A stretch of 64,000 bases of DNA from Kalaharituber pfeilii (GCA_015179045.1 WHUZ01000026.1:248001-312000); one strand, 5' to 3'; counted from the stretch's first letter, positions 36,400-48,983 are shown. Program-made: numbers and translations. Notes: generated from the letters alone by a model not told the origin.

Positions 36400-39300
36400 A
36401 AACATGTACCACATTTTCCCATTCTTCTGGTGCACTCCGCTCGAGCCAGATTGGCCCGTTGTAAAAGTAGAAAACTGCACGAGGTAATTTGCCATTCATC
36501 CCATTAATTTCAGTAACCCGCCAACCACCCACCTGGCACACATGAAGACAAGAACGGTGGCCCTGTCGATCTATGGGCTAAATCTCATTTCGGGTCCTGC
36601 AGAAACCAAAATGCTTTTTGGGGGGCGGAGAATACCACGCAGTTGCATGTTTGAGAAGAGATTCCTTCGTTATTTTTGCTTAGCTATTGCGGCGAACTCC
36701 GCTCTCCTCATTTATCCTCTCGGCAGTGCCAGTCAAACGAGATGTAGGTCGGTACATATCCTGGAGCTGTCAAGATTCAGCGACAAAAAGCTACTGCATT
36801 CCACGCATTTGGAACCTGGGCTTGGGTCCCAAGAACAAACATAGGTTAGTTTACAACGGAAAAAAGAAAAGATTCGAATAGGAAAATAATTACAACAGCT
36901 GGTTGCAAAGTACATAGTACGTACCCAGTGCGCACTGCCTTGCTGCTACCGAAGCTACCCGGGATTCGGGTACGATTAACGAGCGTAACGTTTTCTGGAA
37001 AGGTAACGCAACATAGCGTAATATCGCAGGGCGATAGCTAGGCGCGGGGGATTGAGTTCCTGATTGAAGGATTGATCTGTTTGTTTTGACAGCCTGTTGG
37101 GTTGTGGTGGGGAGGGGCTGTGGCGTTCAGGTCGAGTTGGGCAGTGAGGCAGCAGGAGTGTATTGGATAGGACAGAGAGTGTGGTGTTGAGCAAGCCAAC
37201 AGACGGCCGCCGATCCCAACTGCTGGGAGGCAAGTGCTAACGCCAGTAACGCTCAACTACACTAAGCAACGCTGGGTGGTCATATGCCCAATTTAGTCTG
37301 GTGTTGTGCCCAATTCAGCTCGAGATTCACCCACATCATGCACACGCAGCGAATGGTGAGCCACCCAGCGGCCAGTGACTCTGGCTGCCAGCGAGCAGCA
37401 GACGTCAGGAAGTGAAGCTCACTCCAACAAAAACTGAGGCGCGGAAGAGGAAATAACAACATTGCGACGGCGGCATGCGATTTGTCCGTCCGCTCACACT
37501 GGTAATTTATCGATAAGGCCTTGACGTAGACACCTGTGCAAATACAGCTGCATCTGGGTATGAGAACACAGCTGCACAGCAAAGACAAGAACAACTTAGA
37601 CGCCCACAGCGACAATGCTGATGTTGATCATGATCGGACGCTAGGACTACCTTAGAAAGCAGGTACACGACGAGCGGGTTTAGTACGGTCTTTCGCCAAC
37701 GCCGAGAGTGCTGAGGGCAGCCTGGAGGCGGCCCAAGTACCGTAGTGAAGCTGCGATGCAAGCAGCAATTGAGAACGCAGTGTAGAGCGAGTAGAGGAAA
37801 TATGTATCTTTGCTAAGAGCCAAGCAGGTTAGCTAGCAGACGGAGCACCGCAGCGTATCATACATATGCGTGTACCTAGGTACAGGATGTAGCAGGATGC
37901 AGTAGCGGGTGAATTTACGTTTTGACAGCAAAACGGTGATGATTGTGTGTATGTATGCGTTGCTTGCCAATCATTGTCGGAGGGACCAGTCCAGTAAGAG
38001 CATGCGGGAGGGCAGGGACAGGCTCGTGATCTTTGCATCAGCGAAAAAAAAATAACAGAAAAAAAAAAATGCGAATTGCGGGCTTGGCGCAAGGGCTCAA
38101 CCCTGCTCCACGCAGCGCCCCACCAGCAACAAAACTGGGCCCTCGGCCGCTTATCCACCTCTTTTTCCTCTCATCATCGTGCGGCGCTTCGGCCACTCTC
38201 CCGTGTTGCCCGTCCATCCAGCTTTCTTCAGTGATGTCCAAAGACGAGCGTCAGCCGAAGCACAGATTGACCCAATTGCAAACGGATTCATGTTCTTCCT
38301 GAATTGCTTGGTGCCTCCCCTTCTTCCGAGTGGGGGGGCATTTGCTGCCCTGCGAACGAAATTCATTGCGTTCGAGGGGACATAGGAGGGGTGGCCGTAC
38401 ATACATATTACCAGAGATAAATGAAATACTGTAAGATGGTTTACGAGACATGTAAAGTAGACTGTCACTTGTATGTTCTTTTTGTGATGCCAATTGCATT
38501 CTCCATCCTGCAGTGGACTCGTCTCATCCTATGGCATCAGGCAGGATTACACTATGATAAGATAGTGAAATGCAATGTTTTAGTGGCCCTGCATAGGCAT
38601 TGTGATTTGTCCCTTCAACATTATGTTTCAGGTTGTTCTTTTCTTTTTCTGGTCACAGACCAGGATAGGTATTTCTTCTTTTTCGAGTAGCTACTGGTAT
38701 ACGTCGAAGGTCTAGCCACGCGATGGAAAATTGCAGGTTACGATGTCGCCGACTTGGCGTTACGGAACGATCTGGTGAGAAACAGTTACAATTAATGATT
38801 AGTCTGGTTGCACTATCCCTCGTAGAGGTTGCGGCTTTGAAGACCAGTGATTAGATTAAGATAAACCCCATCAATCCAAGTTTTTAGTAAAGGTGATCGT
38901 TGTTGTATTTGTTGCACTATCTAATGATCTTGGTATCTTGCATCCATCTCATCTGCATATTCCCAGTGAAGTATTCCCATTTAGTGCTTATTCCAACCAC
39001 TGTGCTCACTTGTTCATAGTATTCGCTAGGAGAGAAAAACCTTGGACGCGATCAATTTCTTGTTAGTCGCCCTACTGGGTGATTAAGGCTGTCTTGCAAC
39101 GCATATTGCTTGCTTCTGTTTGGGCAGGACATGGCCTATTTCTTCCACCACCCTTATCACTGATTTTCAATGTGGCATTTTGACGCTAAAAGCTATCCAT
39201 GCCATTATGTGTGTGCTTGTTAATCACCTTTCTTTTACAAGTACTTACTACTAGCCAGTAAATATGTATTCGGACATGGGTACCAATGCACATTATGCGC

Positions 39301-40332
39301 TATTACTGGCTAGTAGATCCTGGTGGTCAAAGGATAATGCGTTATACTTACTGTACATCATCTTGTTGCCAGAGTATACACTTATCCAGTAAGTATCATT
39401 CCACCCCTACGCACCCCGTCCCGCGCGGAACCTGCTTCCCTTCCACGGTGTATTGCCCTTATAGCCGTCCCCTGGGGGCGAGCTAATCCGGTCCAACTTG
39501 TCTAGATGGGCTGCAGCTTGAATTATTTACCAATTTCAATTCAGAGTGGAAGAATAGTGAGGGCACGAGCACCTTACTCTACTCTACTTACTGTCCTTCA
39601 GGCACTTTCTGTGCTGCAGCCTATGCCCGTTAGTATGGTGTCACCCCGTTGTTCTGAGTTCCCAGCAGTCTCGGAGATCGATGTCCACGGGACTTGCGCA
39701 AAGTCTCAAACCATTTACCGGTCTGCCGTCAATAGCCTCCATAACCCTGGTCAACAAAGCCGCCACGGTAGCTGAACCCCAGTCTCAAGCTTTAACCCCA
39801 GCACTTCTCAGCGTACTTGTTCTTGGTATCATACTCCGTACTCATGAATGCCACCGTCATGTCCCAGGATATATATGACATACTTCCTTCTTCATTCATC
39901 TACATGCATCAATATTGCACCAGATATATTGCCAGAGGAGAACGGATATATTTACTCGCCATTATTGACAAAGCTCTCACATGCTCCTGCTGGAACGAGG
40001 GAGGATCCCTTGTAAAATCTCGATGTGGTTTCAGCAGTGCTAGGGTAGCTTTATAAGCACTTGCCACCGATCTCAAACAATCTGAGAGCAACGCAACTAA
40101 ATTAGAACCAAATGAAGTGGTTGATACTAGTAGTTCATCAGTTGTTACTTACCAGTGGACCATGTGACTTGATCACTATGCGCATAACTGCACTAGTTTT
40201 TAGACGAGCGGAGCTGCAGACGCCTGGTGCCGGAGATTATGAGCGGACATGTTGTAACATTTCTTGTAACCAGACTACACTTCTTGCCACTAATCCTTAA
40301 CCTTCTTTGGTTAGTGTTAGACCAAATTTCGA
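34701..40332. other. Gene desert
   Basis: No supported gene. Contains an A-rich tract at 36350-36395 and an imperfect hairpin with CTACTAGCCAGTAA arms at 39249-39262 and 39303-39316. Frames up to about 120 codons occur but carry no recognisable domain. Confidence 0.4.
36350..36395. repeat. A-rich tract
   Basis: Seventeen A, three T, then twenty-six A. Confidence 0.9.
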
Positions 40333-40816
40333 CTAAAGAGGTTTGCGTTCTAACTTAAGTAGGCACTTTTTGCCTTGGCATTTGCCGCTTGGTAACATAC
40401 TTCCGGCACCATATAGCCTCATGCCAAGACCCTCTGTGAGCACCCTCCCGATAGAATCTTTGATCTCAACCTTAAGTTGCTCGAAGTCGATTCTGATAAA
40501 AGATTCTGAATCTCCAAAGTCCATTTATATAGCTTTGCAAGTTAATCCAATCATAGCACTTTTATGAATTTTTTTTCCTGCGATTTTGAACTTCAGCTTC
40601 TAGTGCAAGATACTTAAGACCAGGGGCTAGGCTGCGTGTCTCAAACGACCATGGGATAATCACTTGTTTGAGTACTTTGGGCTGTAGTTTCTGATTTCGC
40701 ACAACAGCTTTCGGCCTTACGAAAAAAAATTGCAAAGCAACGTACCGCAAATCAGTCTGGAAAACGAGAGGCACTTTAAGAAGTAGTCCAATGCGTTGTA
40801 CAATCCTGAAAGCCAT
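40333..40816 (-). other. Possible decayed coding region, unrecognised
   Basis: Two open minus-strand frames follow each other (40816-40562, then 40524-40333), separated by a frame change and stops. Their translations have a protein-like mix of residues (for example FEQLKVEIKDSIGRVLTEGL and KVPLVFQTDLRYVALQFFF). I do not recognise a family. It may be a fragment of a decayed gene or transposon protein, or chance. Confidence 0.2.
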
Positions 40817-41129
40817 GGCGCAGAAGACTTGTCCAGCTCAGGAAAGTAACATCGAAGGTAGTCTCGTAACCAGCATCGAAGGATCCATAAGCATCATACA
40901 TAACTAATTTCGTGTGCTTGCCTAGGTATCAGTTGCCGAGCTCGCAGTTGTGAGATACGTCGATGTTTGAAGCGTTTAGGCCTGGGTTGGCTCGCCCCTT
41001 TTGCGAGAGATAAATCTGCAAACACCACCGTAAAAATACCTAAACTATAAATACATTACATAATCATCCATCTCCAAAGAATCCCAGAAAGGGAAATCGA
41101 ATAATCCTCCATAAAAGTAAAAACAAATC

Positions 41130-41258
41130 ATGGCGTCTTCACTTCGCAAGCCTCGGCATCGAAGTACTTCTCCAGAATCATCTCTCACCAGCTACCCTCT
41201 TTCAAATCTTTACCCTCCGCTTGAAGGATCGTTCGTGGAATACTACGATACACAATAA
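41130..41258 (+). CDS. Possible small ORF, 42 codons, unrecognised
   Basis: ATG at 41130 in good context (AAATCATGGCG), preceded by an AT-rich leader with a TATAAATA-like word near 41046. The frame (MASSLRKPRHRSTSP and on, to VEYYDTQ) ends in TAA. It could be the first exon of a truncated gene or chance; no splice continuation was found. Confidence 0.2.
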   Translation: MASSLRKPRHRSTSPESSLTSYPLSNLYPPLEGSFVEYYDTQ

Positions 41259-41434
41259 CGTCATCGATTAGTCCAATCCAACTATGGAATTTCGGGGTTC
41301 GTATTTTGAAAACTTTAAAACGCCATCAACCTGAACGATGTAATAAAGCCCCTTATCGAATTGGTGTTGGTAAGTCACATATGCCGGACTTTCGATAAAT
41401 TGCAAGAATTCGGAATGCAGAAGATCTGAGCATA

Positions 41435-41542
41435 TAGTCGAACCTGTTGACCGGCGGGTTTTATCCTAAAAAATATCCATAATCCCCACCCGCCTAATTG
41501 GGTTTGGCCGTCAAAGTTGATCCAATATGACAGGTTCGACTG
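41435..41542. mobile_element. Miniature inverted-repeat element, 108 bp, TA flanks
   Basis: Left end TAGTCGAACCTGT and right end (reversed) CAGTCGAACCTGT are inverted. TA lies at 41433-41434 and 41543-41544. The first base T instead of C on the left is consistent with a C-to-T change. Confidence 0.5.
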
Positions 41543-42252
41543 TAGCTATTATGTGACATCCGGGGTTCTAAATAGGAATGGTATCGGCTATGATAAACTG
41601 GACGGTCGATTAATGCATCGATTCCTGAAAATACAAACCGGGCAGAAGGTAGAACGAGCAGAGAGTTCAAGATGCAGTGGACAACGTAATCTATGGATTA
41701 TTTCCCGGGATGTGTGCCAAGGCTGCACTGGAGACATGGGTAGACCAACTAGGGAGTAGTCTTGGCAGGTTCCCTCCTGCTCTCTTTCCGCTTACAAATG
41801 AAATTGTGACGGGCGCTTCGATCCAGGCGTTTTGCGAACCTTGAAATTTGCGGGTAACTTAATTAGTAATCATGCTAAAGCCCTGAAAGTGCGTGAGGTT
41901 TTGCCGGTACTCTGTACATGTGATGTAGGTTGTGGTGTACTAGTTGCAGAATTGACAACTGGAGGTTGAGAGTCCTTTGGAGTGTGCCACGACATCGTAC
42001 TGGGATAGAATTTTCTTGAGTAGGTAGAGGAGTGCTCTGGCTCATTTATCGCATTTATTGGATGTAAATATCTTGAGAATTGAGTGTTGTGGGAATTTTA
42101 CAGATTAAGGGTCAGTTTTCCGGATTTCAGAAGGGAAATTTTCAGGACTTGGCAATAATAAACACATTGTTGCTACGGCAACGTATTTTTTTTTCAAATT
42201 CAGAAAAAGTTTCGGGGTTTGTAAAACCTCTCTACTGGGAGCTTCTCAAATA

Positions 42253-42462
42253 TAGTGACCTGTAAAAAGTCTTGGGAATTAGGCAATTGGAGTAAGTGTA
42301 TCATGCAATATGCAGTTGAGTCCGCATTTATCGTAGGCTCACATTTGGCAAAGAGATAAACCAGCCCTTTTGCCTAACGAATACGAGCTCAATCTGCATA
42401 TTGCATGATACCCTCACCCAAATATTGCCTAATTATCCCCGAGACTTTTTTACAGGTCACTG
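42253..42462. mobile_element. Fold-back MITE, 210 bp, TA flanks
   Basis: Two arms of about 70 bp (42253-42320 and 42388-42462) are inverted copies. Both contain AGTGACCTGTAAAAA near the end and TATCATGCAATATGCAG inward, so the whole can fold into one hairpin with a loop of about 67 nt. The ends are TAGTGACC and (reversed) CAGTGACC. TA flanks both sides (42251-42252, 42463-42464). Confidence 0.75.
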
Positions 42463-42464
42463 TA

Positions 42465-44128
42465 CAACAAGTTGCTATAAGGGTACCATCCAGACTACAA
42501 GATCACAAGAATATACTGCTACGAGGTGTGTGCGAAAAAGGTGTGTGCTATTAGTGAGTCCAACGAGTTTTTCACGCAATTTATGTAAGTACTTATCTAG
42601 TATCCGGGTCCATGAGTATCTGGGTTGTCATGCCCTACGGCGTCGGATGGCCAGGCCCTATCTTTCTCACTGCAACCCACATACGACAATTTTGACAAGT
42701 CACACCAAAGGATAATTCGGTGGCCATTAACGTCTTTTCCGCACGTGCCTCCTTGAGCAAATGATACCTAAGGGTGATTATTGTCTGATACAGGTGACAA
42801 ATTGCAGTACCTTGTCTGTATTCCGGATCTGGTTGACAAACAAGCGTGCGTAAGGTTCAGTTTCTTCCCAGAAGCGGAAATATGTTGAAAGCCACGGTCT
42901 CTAGCAGTTCTCCTTGCAGCACGGGACGGGATATTTTTGGAGACCATTGATTGAAGCGAGTGGATGTTGGAATAGTCAAGGATTGAAGCGCCATTATCAT
43001 AGCGATAAGGTGCAGCCAGACTGAGGATGTGTTTCTTTATTTTTTTTTAAAATATTCCCCTTCTTTTTGCTTGCTTTCCCTGTTCCTTATTGGTTGAGGA
43101 ATTGCTATACTCCACTTAAAAATGAGAGGGGAGGTATAATAAGTCAACATCCTCTTATGAACTATGTAAGTATAATACTATGCAAATATAACTCCACTTG
43201 ACAAACTTAAATCTGGAATGTTATTAATTACTAGTAATTAGATGTGGTACCAATCAAACAATGTGGCGGTGCTGCGGTACATGTCCACGCCATTGCAATA
43301 TCCTGTACCCGAATCTGAAGGAAGGTTATATCACCTACAGCATTGGAAGAAGTATGCCTGTATTGCGCGGATATTTACATGTACAAACGCTAGTGCATCT
43401 CTCCAAATGAATCCCTCAAGTTGCCCGTGAGTTGCCTATGATTTGTTGAAGTGGTATGGGGGTGTATGGGGTAGTATTGCAGATACCGCCTTGTGCGGCG
43501 GCCAAAGCTGTGTAGGCACAGAATGTTTGTGATGCAATATTTTCCCCTGTGTCCAGGTAAGAAAGCGTTTCAAGTTCGCCATTGGCTGTTGCGCTTTCTT
43601 TTCCGTTTTTCCAGAATGATCGCGGTTGCGATCTCCCGATGAGAAGTTGATCAATTTGATCAACGTCGCATTTACTTTACTTTAACACCTGATTATCACA
43701 CATTCTCGGCTCAAAGGCTTCTGGAAAGCAACTGATCCGAGCCGTGAAACATCTACTCTCTGCTTTGGTGTCAGGCGGGCCCTCCCACAGTTTGGGCTGT
43801 GTAGCGGCACGGGGTATGTGATAATTTTTCTGCTCTGTTATAACCAACTCCCTTGTTGTAATCCAAAAATAACTGTGAATTTATGATAAATTTACCTGAC
43901 CTTGCACTGTGCCGTTTATCTGAAACTGCTGCGGGGTTACAGTTCTAGCATAGAGTAGATGCTCAAGCACTCTCTTGCAGAACACATGGGAGGACGGGCG
44001 AGGATGTTTGGGTTTCAGATCGTCCTAACCACAGAAACAATTAGCAACCTTAACACGAGACGCGAACCTTTTCATCTATTTCGGTACCGGGCTCCGTTTG
44101 CAACTGACTATGCAATGTAAAAAAGCTA
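42465..44128. other. Gene-free stretch
   Basis: No supported gene and no clear element. A near repeat (GCTATACTCCACTT at about 43106 and ATATAACTCCACTT near 43185) is too short to interpret. Confidence 0.4.
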
Positions 44129-44130
44129 TA

Positions 44131-44850
44131 CAGTCAGACCTTGCTATAACGAACCCCGCTATAGCGAAAACCTTGCTATTACGAACGCACTGCCCTCGGC
44201 GATTTCCCTCTCCACCTATTCTGCCCTTGCTATAACGAAATCCCACCAAATAACCGAAACGAAAAAAAATTTAGGGGAAGTTATTTCTGTCCACATACAA
44301 ATGGTTCTTGCTATAACGAAAAGTGGCAAATGAAATCTATAGAAAACCCCCTGGCGATCCACTAAGCTACTCTTATATCCTTGCCTGCGACGAATAGCAA
44401 AGCCTAAATATTTATAAGAATTTTATGCATTAAGACAATGACATTCATAAAATGCCTATGAAACTCATTCAAGGTCTCTTTTAGATGTTTCAGCTCTTAT
44501 CTTTCTTGCATAGATAATCTGATGCTTCTCAAATTTACTTGCTGCTCACTGCTTGTTAGTAGTTGTTGACATCTTGGCTGTTCTCATGAGTGCTTGTCGG
44601 CAGTCCGTTACAGATTTCTATTAGTTCAAGATTCACTTATGCTTTATTTTATAGTCTCGAATATTTCTTGATTTGGTTATTTCCTATGCTAGTAAGTCAA
44701 TACAAAATGTGCTGCAATAGCTGGTGAGGAGTCTGAACTCAGCTGCCAAGGTTGCATGGCTAATTAGTCACAATTTTCTATAACGAAAACCTTGCTATAA
44801 CGAAAAGAAAGGGCCAAATTTTACGTGTTCGTTATAGCAAGGTCTGACTG
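44131..44850. mobile_element. Pogo-like MITE, 720 bp, perfect 24-bp inverted ends, TA flanks
   Basis: The first 24 bp (44131-44154, starting CAGTCAGACCTTGCTATAAC) are the exact reverse complement of the last 24 bp (44827-44850). TA target duplications lie at 44129-44130 and 44851-44852. The word CTTGCTATAACGAA and close variants recur at about 44171, 44225, 44308 and 44791, like subterminal transposase-binding repeats. No transposase frame is present, so it needs a partner element elsewhere. The end sequence resembles pogo/Tigger-type ends. Confidence 0.85.
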
Positions 44851-45264
44851 TATTACCTGTATGTTAGCAGAAGCTCTTTAAGAGGAGTGATACGACTGCC
44901 GTTGTGCCAGGGTTGGAGGAGGCGAGACGCAACGGCGCCCATCCATGCCTTCATTCCTTCAACTCGCCTAAGTATTGACAGACCTGGTATGCATCCAGAG
45001 GCAATCCTCGTATTCAGTTCGGCACATGCCCTGTTCTTCAGTCCAGGGTTAGCTTACGGCGTCACTGTCTTGCTTTAGTGACAACTACTAGCAGATGAGA
45101 TGCCTGCCTAAGCCGACTTCGGGAATTGTGCGAGAGCGAACGAAGTTGAGTGGATAAACGGCATTTCTTTAGACATGCAGATACCTATGCAGGTGAGAAT
45201 GCATTTGAGTTACTGAACATGGAGAATAATTTCAACATTGAATTAGTATTGTGTATGTCTATTG

Positions 45265-45713
45265 TCATTGTCCACCATTTGCTATGATTACAGCTGGCAC
45301 TCGTTGAGGCATAAAATCTATCGACTCTAATATCTCTTCACCAGTGATATCATCCCACTCTTCCAGTATTCTAGCAACATGTTGTTCTCCACGAGGTGTA
45401 GGAGATCGCTTGTTCAGTCTCTTCTTCATTATTCCTCAGATAGCCTCAATAGGGTTGAGATCTGGAGATGAACGGGCCCATGTCAAAGACTGCATATTGT
45501 ACTGTACCAATTCCGAAACCATTGTGTTTGCTTCGCTGTATGAACAGAAGCACCATCCTCCATGACACACAGCCGGCAATTCGCATATGTACTTTCTACT
45601 TGGTAGAAACGATTTAATTGGAATTGTACAGTTCTACAACTCGATATTGCATCCCACCACACCTGAACACAGACCTGTATCACGGTCTGCCAACACCGCC
45701 CCACCTGCATCAC
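45265..45713 (-). pseudogene. Broken Tc1/mariner-family transposase, C-terminal half
   Basis: On the minus strand a frame (from about 45713) reads VCVQVWWDAISS, then VMEDGASVHTAKQTQWFRNW. A frame shift near 45487 leads to WARSSPDLNPIEAI, an in-frame stop where the family has Trp, then IMKKRLNKRSPTPRGEQH and a C terminus FMPQRVPAVIIANGGQ. This is the order of Tc1-type DDE transposases: the Asp of MEDGA, then Asp of SPDLN and Glu of NPIE about 35 residues later. The first catalytic Asp region upstream is not recognisable. The copy is dead: frameshift, stop and missing N terminus. Confidence 0.8.
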
Positions 45714-46354
45714 TAAATGCTGGTAACGAGTACTCTACTGTACGCTACCATGAACCGCTCCCAGTGACAAGGATCGAGGAGTAAGGTTTGTACTTTTACC
45801 GTGGAATACTTGCATTTTCGGGGGCCCAGTCAGTTGGAATGGCTGGCGACACCCTTGTTGGCGGGCCACCACTACCATGGGGTACTCCATTCAGGCACGA
45901 TAATCGAGGTAAGGTACTCTGCTCTCCGTACTTTATCAATTAGGCTTTCTTGCGCTAGTAGCCCTTGCAACTACCAAAGAGATTCAGTCCGAGGATCACA
46001 CGTTCATGTTTCATGAAGTAACCTTGTGTTATCATTTGTAATCCTTTCAGTTATGACAGTCCGTTCGTAACTTTGGTAATGACAGGAGATTCATAAACCC
46101 CATATGCCAGTCGTAGCGTGATTCATGCAAGCAACATAAGAAAAAGAAAGGAAAAGCAAAGAAAAAGAAAAAAGAAAATAAAAGTTTCCAACAAAACCAA
46201 CAAGACAACAGTCAGGTAACCACCTTTTAGGGAAGGGGACAGCCACCAAGGCCTTTTAGGTATCAACTGGGGTAAGAATAACACATTGCATCTATGTTTT
46301 CTCCCTCGTCCTTCAATTTTTTCCGTTCTGACTTTTATCTAATACTTTTTGAAC

Positions 46355-47509
46355 CTATTCGTGGCCATCCTTCACTTTCTCAAGCTTTCCCATATCTCTC
46401 TTCTCACCCGCTTCTCCAACAACCCGTATCCTATCAATTCTGGTTTTCTCGCAACCATCTTCACCCTCGTCCACGAAGATCGTCAAGCTAAATACGCTCT
46501 GGAACTTGACAAATCGCGTATTGATCACTGCGGTACCAGTCTTCTTGTCCCAGCTGTCTGGGGCTATCTCGACCTCTTGAGTAGGAGTAATTCCATCCGT
46601 CTCTTCGAATCCTACAATGTTAGGACGATTGACGTAGAGTTTAAGCTTCTTCGGCCGCTTAATTTCCTCTTCCTCATCATCACCGGATTTGGGGAGTGAT
46701 GTAATATGAATCGAATGAAGTTTTAGAGTGGAACGGAACGGAATAAAGATCATGAGTTGTTCATCGGTATCACTCTCCACCCAATCCTTGACGTACTCTG
46801 GATCTTTGCCTGGCTGGCTGCTCTCAAATAAACACCTTGCAGGCCCAGCTTCTGAACTAGCGTTCATAATGTCGACACCCGTTTTCTCAATTTCCTCAGT
46901 TATATTGACATAACCTTTCGCAAGTGGAGCACCCCACCATACGGCTGAATTTGAGGGGCCAGAAGCAGAGCCAGAAGCAGCATCGGAGCCTGTCATCTTC
47001 TTTGATTGTTCAACTAGCCCCTGAACGGCCTGTGAGAGTTCTGGGATATTTGCTCCTCGAATACGTTTGACCTCTTTTTTGTCTTGAAAGATAAGAAATG
47101 TAGGCATTCTGGGTAGTGTGCGTTAGATCCACAGGTTTTATTGAAGGTTTGGTATGAGAAAATCGGAGGTAAACAGTGTCCTCACTTACGCTGAAATGTT
47201 ATGTTTCTCTGCCACCTGTTGACAGTCATCTACATCACACTTCGCAAAGATCATGTTTCCCGGTGATGTAAGTGCCCCACTGAGCTTTTCGTAGACTGGG
47301 GCCACAATTTTACATGGGCCGCACCACTGTGCATGAACTATGATATGTAGAGATATATGTTAGCATATCCGCGATGTTGAAGCCGTAATGTCAATCAGAG
47401 CGAGATATCTAGCAAGTTATTCAAGCTTACAATCGATGACAACGGTCCGGTTGGAGTTGATAAGTGACTCCAGCTGGGCGTCTGAGGTTATAGTTACTGG
47501 TGAGGACAT
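46355..47509 (-). CDS. txl1: Thioredoxin domain plus PITH domain protein (TXNL1/Txl1 type)
   Basis: Three exons, 47509-47431, 47337-47190 and 47108-46355, give 326 residues; introns are 93 and 81 nt with GTAAGC/GTAAGT donors. The N-terminal thioredoxin fold has the active site WCGPC at residues 31-35, followed by IVAPVYEKLS, FAKCDVDDCQQVA and AMPTFLIFQDKKEV. A linker (SGSASGPSNS) leads to a PITH domain: CLFESSQPG, IFIPFRSTLKLHSI, PKKLKLYVNRPNIVGFEE, KFQSVFSLTIFV and the end RDMGKLEKV. In fission yeast and mammals this protein binds the 26S proteasome through the PITH domain and acts as a disulfide reductase in cytosol and nucleus. The start codon gives MSSPVTI, a normal fungal N terminus. The gene is divergent from 48984-49967. 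Family identity is secure. Confidence 0.95.
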
Positions 47510-48983
47510 GCCGGCAGCACTGTCTCTTGCTGAACTAGCAAAGTATGCGGGGAAATTAAGCTGGGGAGGGGCTTTCCTGAGTTTTGAACGTTGAGCAGCT
47601 TGCGGTAGAGGATTCTAGAGGAGTATGTGTGACGAGAAGCGTATTAAGAGGGGGATTAGCTTGTCATCATCACTCGTGAGGGGCAATTCCACACTTATAT
47701 AAGCAGGCTGGGAGCAGGCTAATGGATAAGGCCCACAGGGGTGCCTTGGCGCCAAGCCCAGGGCACGCTTGCTTACCAACCTCCCACCATATACTAGTAA
47801 CCGCCCCAAGTCATTGTTGTGCCTAGTCTCGTGTCGTGCCCATCCTCTCGCTGCCTGGCATTTCAGGAGACGTAAGGAGCAACTCCCAACGCTGCAACCA
47901 TAAAGCAGCCTAAAGCTGTGTCAAGTAAATCTGCACAGCTGCGAACTGGATTGCTCCGGAGCTTCCAAACCAGACTGCTGCGCGCAGACGGTCTCAACCA
48001 CTCACTACCCCTGGACCACTATTTCCAGCGCCTTCGCCGCTCTCGTCTTCGACTATGTGCGATTATCATCGAACCGTCTCCGCCGCCTATATAGCTCTCT
48101 CTGGCTTGCTTTCGCTGAAACTTCGGCTTTCTGCGGCCTCGCCAACAGGCGTCTCCGCTGGCGATTGGTCGCAAAGCCTGTGCATGACTCGGCGGTAATG
48201 GCGTTGCCAAGCCGTCGTGATACGCCGCGATCACCTGACTCACAAATCTGCCCCCAAGTTGTTGTGTCTCTATGCTGCAGTATGACAGAATCCTGAGAGA
48301 GAGTGTCAACTCGAACCACTCAGTCCTCCCCACCTCTTTGTCCGCCGGCTTCCTTGCCCAGCCACTTCTCCTTGCCATCACTTGCTCCAGCAGCACAGTC
48401 CTGCCTGCGCAGGTACTCTGAAGACGTACGTGAGCCCACACTCGCTTCATACTCCCATACCCCCTTGGCTCGGTCTTTCGAGATGCGTTCGCCTTTGCTG
48501 AGCACTCACAGCAGGGAAACACGATTCGAGAAAGGGAAAGTCATAAAGGTAGTGGGACGAAGCGGTTTCAACGCAATACTGCAGTGGTATCAGCACAAGG
48601 AGCTTAGAGGCGAGATACAGACAGCTCTTCCATCCATCTTGTAGTACCGTTAAAAATTCAGTTGGACAGTGAGTGGGTATTTCCGCACTGCAAAGCCAAT
48701 TATCAATAACCCTCCCTACCACCTCCGAGTGTGAAAGCTAACTTCTGTATGGTTGCGTTGCAGCAGCTTCGGCCATACCAGAGAGTCATCTCATCCAATT
48801 GCCTCATCTCGCAACCACAACCAATCATTTGCCATTTAGTGAAAAAACCCTAAAAAGTTGCGGCACTACCAACGTATACAGGTTGAGACACCGCATACAC
48901 TGGACCTCGCCTTAGATACTCGGTAAAACGTGGACTTTACTTGCGGGACCAACTTTGCTTAAGATTACGTTAAAATTACAACT
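47510..48983. promoter_or_regulatory. Divergent promoter region, txl1 and zinc-finger gene
   Basis: About 1.5 kb between two start codons that face away from each other. It is moderately GC-rich around 48000-48500. Open frames on both strands (up to 167 codons) overlap each other and lack domains, so I read them as compositional. Confidence 0.4.

Noticed and set aside
39249..39316. Hairpin with 14-bp CTACTAGCCAGTAA arms
   Set aside because: Loop of 40 nt, no flanking duplication and no second copy; could be chance.
48019..48522. 167-codon minus-strand frame in the divergent promoter
   Set aside because: No domain, overlaps comparable frames on the other strand, and lies between two well-supported gene starts.
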